The position numbers were made by a program, and so were the translations under genes. From contig NZ_LECU01000001.1 of assembly GCF_001027745.1 (NCBI RefSeq), forward strand, positions 248,001 to 312,000: DNA of 64,000 bases, given 5' to 3'. Each line of letters starts with the position of its first letter. The stretch's first letter is position 1. Below, piece after piece: positions 59,680-64,000 of this stretch. The stretch is from Pedobacter sp. BMA (lineage in GTDB: Bacteria; Bacteroidota; Bacteroidia; Sphingobacteriales; Sphingobacteriaceae). The notes beneath the pieces are model-generated. The model had not been told where the DNA came from, ran no database searches, and saw only the letters and a program-made list of their open reading frames with translations.

Positions 59680-62343
59680 ATGAGATTTAATTATATTCAG
59701 ATTCCAACATTAATATTTACCATTTTTTATTTTTCAAATGCAAATGCGCAATCTTTAACAGCGCTTAAAACGGAATACCTGGTTAATCCTGCCGGGCTGG
59801 ACACACCCAATCCGCGTTTTACCTGGCAGATGGATGATGAAAGTAATGGGGCGAAACAATCCGCTTACCGCATTCTGGTTGATACCGATTCTGCCTTACT
59901 GGTGAAAGAAAAATCGTTGGTGTGGAATTCGGGCTGGTATAAATCAGATGCCAACCTCACTACTTTTTCGGGTAATCTACTAAAACCTTTTACCAAATAC
60001 TACTGGCGGGTAGATGTACTCAACGGAAACAAGAAGAAATTTGGTAAAATTGCCAGCTTTGAAACAGGAATGATGAATATGGGCAACTGGCAAGGGGCAT
60101 GGATTTCCGACAATGAGAATATTAAACTCAAACCTGCCCCCTATTTCAGGAAAACGTTCAGCACGGACAAAAAAGTTAAGTCGGCAAGAGCATACATTGC
60201 GGCAGCAGGACTATATGAACTTTCCATCAATGGAAATAAAATAGGTAATCACCGTATGGACCCCATGTATACTCGTTTCGACAGGAGAACATTGTATGTG
60301 ACTTATGATGTGACCAATGCAATCAAACAGGGGAAAAATGCCATTGGCGTCCTGCTGGGGAACGGATGGTACAACCACCAGTCAACCGCGGTATGGTATT
60401 TTGACAGGGCACCCTGGCGTAACCGTCCGGCATTTTGCCTGGATGTCCGCATTACTTACGAAGACGGTACTATAGAAACCATCAAATCAGGCAAGGACTG
60501 GAAAACCGCTTTAAGTCCGATTGTATTTAACAGCATTTATACTGCTGAACATTACGATGCCAGAATGGAAAAGCAGGGATGGAATACAACAGATTTTGAT
60601 GACAAAGACTGGAAAGAAGTCATGATCCGTTCAGCCCCATCCAGAAACATTGTAGCCCAGGCGCTACACCCTATCCGTAATGTTGAGGAGATCAGCACGA
60701 AAACACTTAAAAAAATAAATGATACCACTTACCTTTTCGATTTAGGAAGAAATATTTCAGGGGTGAGTAAAATCAGTATCGGTGGTCCGAATGGCACTAT
60801 CGTTCGTTTAAAACATGGAGAACGTTTATATGCAAACGGCAGGCTTGATATTTCAAATATCGATGCTCATTATCGGCCCACAGATAATACCGATCCCTTT
60901 CAAACCGATATCCTGATATTAAACGGAAAAGGCCGGCAAAGTTTTATGCCGCATTTTAACTATAAAGGATTTCAATATGTTGAAGTAACGACTTCTGTTC
61001 CGGTTGAATTGAAAAAAGAAGACCTGGTTGGCTACTTTATGCATAGCGATGTTCCGGCAACGGGTGACGTAAAATCATCGGATCCGGTGATCAACAAAAT
61101 TTATTACGCGACCAATAACTCATACTTATCCAATCTTTTCGGTTACCCTACCGACTGCCCGCAGCGGGAAAAGAATGGCTGGACAGGCGATGCACAAATT
61201 GCTATAGAAACAGGCTTGTATGGATTTGATGGTATTACAATTTATGAGAAATGGCTTGCCGATCATCGTGATGAACAACAGCCGAATGGTGTTCTTCCCT
61301 CCATTATTCCTACGGATGGCTGGGGATACGAATGGGGCAATGGTCCGGACTGGACCAGTACAATAGCCATTATTCCATGGAACGTTTATTTGTTTTATGG
61401 CGACAAGAAACTGCTGGCAGATTGCTATGACAACATCAGAAAATACGTTAACCACATTGATGAAACCTATCCAAGTGGCTTAACAACATGGGGACTGGGC
61501 GACTGGATACCTGTAAAATCCAAATCTCCTGTAGAACTGACCTCAACTTGCTATTACTATGCGGATGTAGTAATTCTGGCCAAGGCTGCTAGAATTCTGA
61601 ATAAGGATGAAGATTATAGAAAGTACACCGAGCTGGCAAAAAAAATAAAAGATGCTTTTAATGCCAAATACTTAAACAAGGAGAAAGGCATTTATGGCTC
61701 GGGGATCCAGACCGATATGAGTGTTCCGTTATATTGGAAAATTGTACCTCAGGAATCTGTTGCACTGGTTGCTGAAAACCTGGCTAAACGGGTGGAAGCA
61801 GATGGCTTTCATCTGGATGTAGGTTTGCTGGGTACTAAAGCAATTTTAAATGCGCTTAGCGAAAATGGTTACAGCAACTGGGCTTACAAAGTTGCCGCGC
61901 AGAAAACTTACCCAAGCTGGGGCTGGTGGATGGAAAACGGTGCCACAACCTTGTACGAAAACTGGCCTATTGATGCAAAATCAGATATCTCGATGAACCA
62001 TATCATGTTCGGAGAGATCGGTGCCTGGTTGTATAAGTCTCCCGGTGGAATCAAACCTGATGAAAAACAACCGGGCTTTAAACATGTAATTCTGGATCCC
62101 CATGTAATGGAGGGACTGGATGCTTTCGAGGCCAGCCATATTGGTCCTTATGGAAAAATTATCAGTGGCTGGAAAAAGACTGTAAATGGTGTGAGGTATG
62201 AAATTGTAATCCCGCCCAACTCTACAGCAAGTATGGAATTACCTGTTGTTCGCAATATGGAGATCAAGGTGAATGGGAAAACCAGCCCGAATAAAATCGA
62301 ACTTTCGGCAGGAAAGTATGTAATTGAGCATTTACGGAAATAG
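59680..62343 (+). CDS. Alpha-L-rhamnosidase, GH78
   Basis: 887 residues from ATG 59680, which starts a signal peptide (MRFNYIQIPTLIFTIFYFSNANAQ); the frame is open 50 codons upstream, but that part contains a terminator. Domains: an N-terminal fibronectin-like part (about 30-150), Bac_rhamnosid_N (about 150-310), a concanavalin-like part (about 320-430), the (alpha/alpha)6 catalytic domain with PTDCPQREKNGWTGDAQ (around 490-506, Asp492 and Glu497), and a C-terminal sheet. It removes terminal L-rhamnose from plant glycans or flavonoids in the periplasm or outside. Confidence 0.94.
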   Translation: MRFNYIQIPTLIFTIFYFSNANAQSLTALKTEYLVNPAGLDTPNPRFTWQMDDESNGAKQSAYRILVDTDSALLVKEKSLVWNSGWYKSDANLTTFSGNLLKPFTKYYWRVDVLNGNKKKFGKIASFETGMMNMGNWQGAWISDNENIKLKPAPYFRKTFSTDKKVKSARAYIAAAGLYELSINGNKIGNHRMDPMYTRFDRRTLYVTYDVTNAIKQGKNAIGVLLGNGWYNHQSTAVWYFDRAPWRNRPAFCLDVRITYEDGTIETIKSGKDWKTALSPIVFNSIYTAEHYDARMEKQGWNTTDFDDKDWKEVMIRSAPSRNIVAQALHPIRNVEEISTKTLKKINDTTYLFDLGRNISGVSKISIGGPNGTIVRLKHGERLYANGRLDISNIDAHYRPTDNTDPFQTDILILNGKGRQSFMPHFNYKGFQYVEVTTSVPVELKKEDLVGYFMHSDVPATGDVKSSDPVINKIYYATNNSYLSNLFGYPTDCPQREKNGWTGDAQIAIETGLYGFDGITIYEKWLADHRDEQQPNGVLPSIIPTDGWGYEWGNGPDWTSTIAIIPWNVYLFYGDKKLLADCYDNIRKYVNHIDETYPSGLTTWGLGDWIPVKSKSPVELTSTCYYYADVVILAKAARILNKDEDYRKYTELAKKIKDAFNAKYLNKEKGIYGSGIQTDMSVPLYWKIVPQESVALVAENLAKRVEADGFHLDVGLLGTKAILNALSENGYSNWAYKVAAQKTYPSWGWWMENGATTLYENWPIDAKSDISMNHIMFGEIGAWLYKSPGGIKPDEKQPGFKHVILDPHVMEGLDAFEASHIGPYGKIISGWKKTVNGVRYEIVIPPNSTASMELPVVRNMEIKVNGKTSPNKIELSAGKYVIEHLRK

Positions 62344-62351
62344 TTTTTTTT

Positions 62352-62389
62352 GGTAAACCCTGCAGAAGATGGAAACTGCGGGGTTTACC
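62352..62389. terminator. 14-bp hairpin after the rhamnosidase gene
   Basis: Arms at 62352-62365 and 62376-62389 (GGTAAACCC / GGGTTTACC core, one G-U pair) with a 10-nt loop. No T run follows on the plus strand; the T run lies before it. It may still stall transcription or protect the mRNA end. Confidence 0.5.
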
Positions 62390-62526
62390 TAAATTAATAA
62401 CGACAAAATTTCAGCACAAAACATTATATATCAGCAATTTAGTCATTAAAAATAGCATCATACCGACAAAATTTCCGATTGAAAAACCAAAATAGCTGTG
62501 GCACTGGTTTTGATTAAAACGAATAT

Positions 62527-64000
62527 ATGAACTTCAACAATTTTACAATAAAAGCCCAGGAAGCGATTCAACAGGCTTCTGAAATAGCCCAGGGCAATCA
62601 GCAACAGGCTATTGAGACAGCACACCTTTTAAAAGGCCTGCTTACTGTTGATGAAAACGTGGTTTCGTATGTATTGAAGAAATTAAACGTTAATCTGAAT
62701 TCGTTAAATCAAAACTTAGATGCTGAGATTGGCAGGTTCCCGAAAGTAAGTGGAAGTAATGTCTATCTGTCATCAAATACCAATAGTGTTTTACAAAAAG
62801 CCCAGACTTTTTTAAAGGATTTTAAGGATGAGTTTGTATCTGTAGAACACTTACTATTAGGCATACTTGCTATTAATGACAGCACATCAAAACTGTTGAA
62901 AGAACAAGGTGTAAATGAAAAAGACCTTAAAAAAGCAATTACTGAATTGCGTGGCGATAGCCGTGTAACTGATCAGAATGCGGAAGCGACCTATCAGGCA
63001 TTAAGCAAGTATGCACGAAACCTGAACGAATACGCGGAGAGTGGAAAGTTAGATCCCGTGATTGGCCGTGACGAGGAGATTCGTCGTGTAATCCAGATTC
63101 TGTCACGCAGAACAAAGAATAACCCTATTCTGATTGGCGAGCCAGGTGTTGGTAAAACTGCTATTGCTGAAGGAATTGCCTTCCGGATCATTAAGGGTGA
63201 TGTACCAGAAAACCTGAAAAGCAAAACTGTTTTCTCACTGGATATGGGTTCCTTAATTGCCGGAGCAAAGTATAAGGGCGAATTTGAGGAACGCTTAAAA
63301 GCAGTTGTGAAAGAAGTGACACAAAGTGATGGCGACATCGTATTGTTTATCGATGAGATTCATACCTTAGTTGGTGCCGGCGGCGGTGAAGGCGCGATGG
63401 ATGCAGCTAACATCCTCAAACCTGCATTGGCACGCGGCGAGTTGAGAGCCATCGGCGCTACTACTCTTGATGAGTACCAAAAATACCTGGAAAAAGATAA
63501 AGCATTGGAACGCCGTTTCCAAAAGGTGATGGTAGAGGAACCAGATACGCAGGATGCCATTTCTATTCTTCGGGGTTTAAAAGAGCGTTATGAAACGCAC
63601 CATAAAGTAAGGATTAAAGACGAGGCGATAATAGCGGCAGTTGAAATGAGCCAACGGTATATCGCTGATCGTTTTCTTCCTGATAAGGCAATCGACTTAA
63701 TGGACGAGGCTGCATCAAAGCTGCGCATGGAAATGGATAGCGTACCGGAGCACGTAGATGCTTTAGACAGAGAAATTATGCGTCTGGAAATCGAACGTGA
63801 GGCTATAAAACGCGAAAAAGATGATAAAAAAGTAAAAGATCTATCAGAGGAGATTGCCAATTTATCAGCAGAGCGTGATGAATTCAAAGCGAAGTGGCAG
63901 GGTGAAAAAGACCTGGTAGATGCTGTGAATAACCAACTGGAAGCTATTGAGCACTACAAGCTGGAGGCAGAGCAGGCAGAGCGCGCAGGAGACTATGGTA
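62527..64000 (+). CDS. clpB: ATP-dependent chaperone ClpB, N-terminal part (cut by window end)
   Basis: Open from ATG 62527 to the window end (491 full codons). Residues 1-145 are the Clp N-domain ([22 protein letters not shown]). The first AAA+ ring follows: Walker A GEPGVGKT (204-211), Walker [16 protein letters not shown] and [10 protein letters not shown]. The middle coiled coil begins near 400 ([20 protein letters not shown]). ClpB disaggregates proteins with DnaK under heat stress. A near-match to a sigma-54 promoter (TGGCAC) lies upstream but is not convincing. Confidence 0.95.
   Translation, partial: MNFNNFTIKAQEAIQQASEIAQGNQQQAIETAHLLKGLLTVDENVVSYVLKKLNVNLNSLNQNLDAEIGRFPKVSGSNVYLSSNTNSVLQKAQTFLKDFKDEFVSVEHLLLGILAINDSTSKLLKEQGVNEKDLKKAITELRGDSRVTDQNAEATYQALSKYARNLNEYAESGKLDPVIGRDEEIRRVIQILSRRTKNNPILIGEPGVGKTAIAEGIAFRIIKGDVPENLKSKTVFSLDMGSLIAGAKYKGEFEERLKAVVKEVTQSDGDIVLFIDEIHTLVGAGGGEGAMDAANILKPALARGELRAIGATTLDEYQKYLEKDKALERRFQKVMVEEPDTQDAISILRGLKERYETHHKVRIKDEAIIAAVEMSQRYIADRFLPDKAIDLMDEAASKLRMEMDSVPEHVDALDREIMRLEIEREAIKREKDDKKVKDLSEEIANLSAERDEFKAKWQGEKDLVDAVNNQLEAIEHYKLEAEQAERAGDYG

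Noticed and set aside
62498..62513. TGGCAC-N5-TTG resembling a sigma-54 promoter before clpB
   Set aside because: The -12 GC is replaced by GA and clpB genes are not normally sigma-54 dependent; one near-match in AT-rich DNA is weak.
1..64000. CRISPR arrays, prophage or transposase genes
   Set aside because: No regularly spaced identical repeats with unique spacers and no integrase, transposase or phage structural protein were found.

Overview
The window comes from a Bacteroidota chromosome, most likely a Pedobacter-like member of the Sphingobacteriaceae. The signs are a SusC/SusD pair driven by a FecI-type sigma factor and a FecR-type anti-sigma factor with a DUF4974-like tail, a GLPGLI protein, a BlaI/M56 pair, DUF3822, many secreted glycoside hydrolases, AT-rich intergenic DNA and promoter boxes of the Bacteroidota type TAnnTTTG. 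Assignment to genus is inference. Genes are dense and mostly chromosomal. I see no insertion sequence, prophage, integrase or CRISPR array.

Layout. 1-5 kb: an AI-2E-type permease, a GH29 fucosidase, and a histidine kinase/response regulator pair whose promoter carries four 7-bp repeats in 11-bp phase. 5-11.5 kb: a stress and light group with a NIPSNAP protein, a DUF892 ferritin-like protein, a decayed receiver domain, an SDR without its catalytic Tyr next to an iron-sulfur photolyase, and a PRC-barrel protein. 11.6-12.8 kb: a protein with the catalytic layout of clan CE (Ulp1/YopJ) cysteine proteases. 13-22.7 kb: a nutrient-uptake locus of sigma factor, anti-sigma factor, SusC with STN domain, SusD and a lipoprotein zinc protease. 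22.8-31.8 kb: DinB-like protein, tRNA(CAU), GH92 mannosidase, Pif1-like helicase with HRDC domain, a bacterial pentameric ligand-gated channel, an Hsp70-like ATPase, an AraC regulator and two overlapping cold-shock proteins. 32-37.2 kb: small proteins, HAD phosphatase, proline dehydrogenase, S4 protein with aroB, and a membrane hydroxylase.

37.3-43 kb is the most interesting regulatory unit. A GLPGLI protein and TonB-receptor operon converges on an M56 sensor protease/BlaI repressor operon, and both promoters carry nearly the same three-half-site operator (TTACGA-N5-TCGTA-N4-TACGA). This predicts one closed regulon. 43-54.6 kb holds a dicarboxylate symporter, a second ECF sigma factor with a membrane partner, DUF922 and diacylglycerol-kinase-like proteins, a GH20 hexosaminidase, trxB, an acyl-CoA carboxylase beta subunit and a RecD-like helicase. 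54.6-64 kb holds a DisA-like nucleotide-sensor protein, DUF3822-rsmD-coaD, a NUDIX gene and pyrE whose start codons overlap head to head, an SRPBCC protein, a GH78 rhamnosidase and the first part of clpB.

Across the window, TATTTTTG boxes sit only 4-8 nt before four start codons, which suggests leaderless or nearly leaderless mRNAs. Candidates for under-described biology are the shared BlaI operator pair, the CE-like protease, the ligand-gated channel, and the DisA-like protein lacking the last Arg of its RHR motif. All assignments rest on reading motifs by eye; no database search was run.
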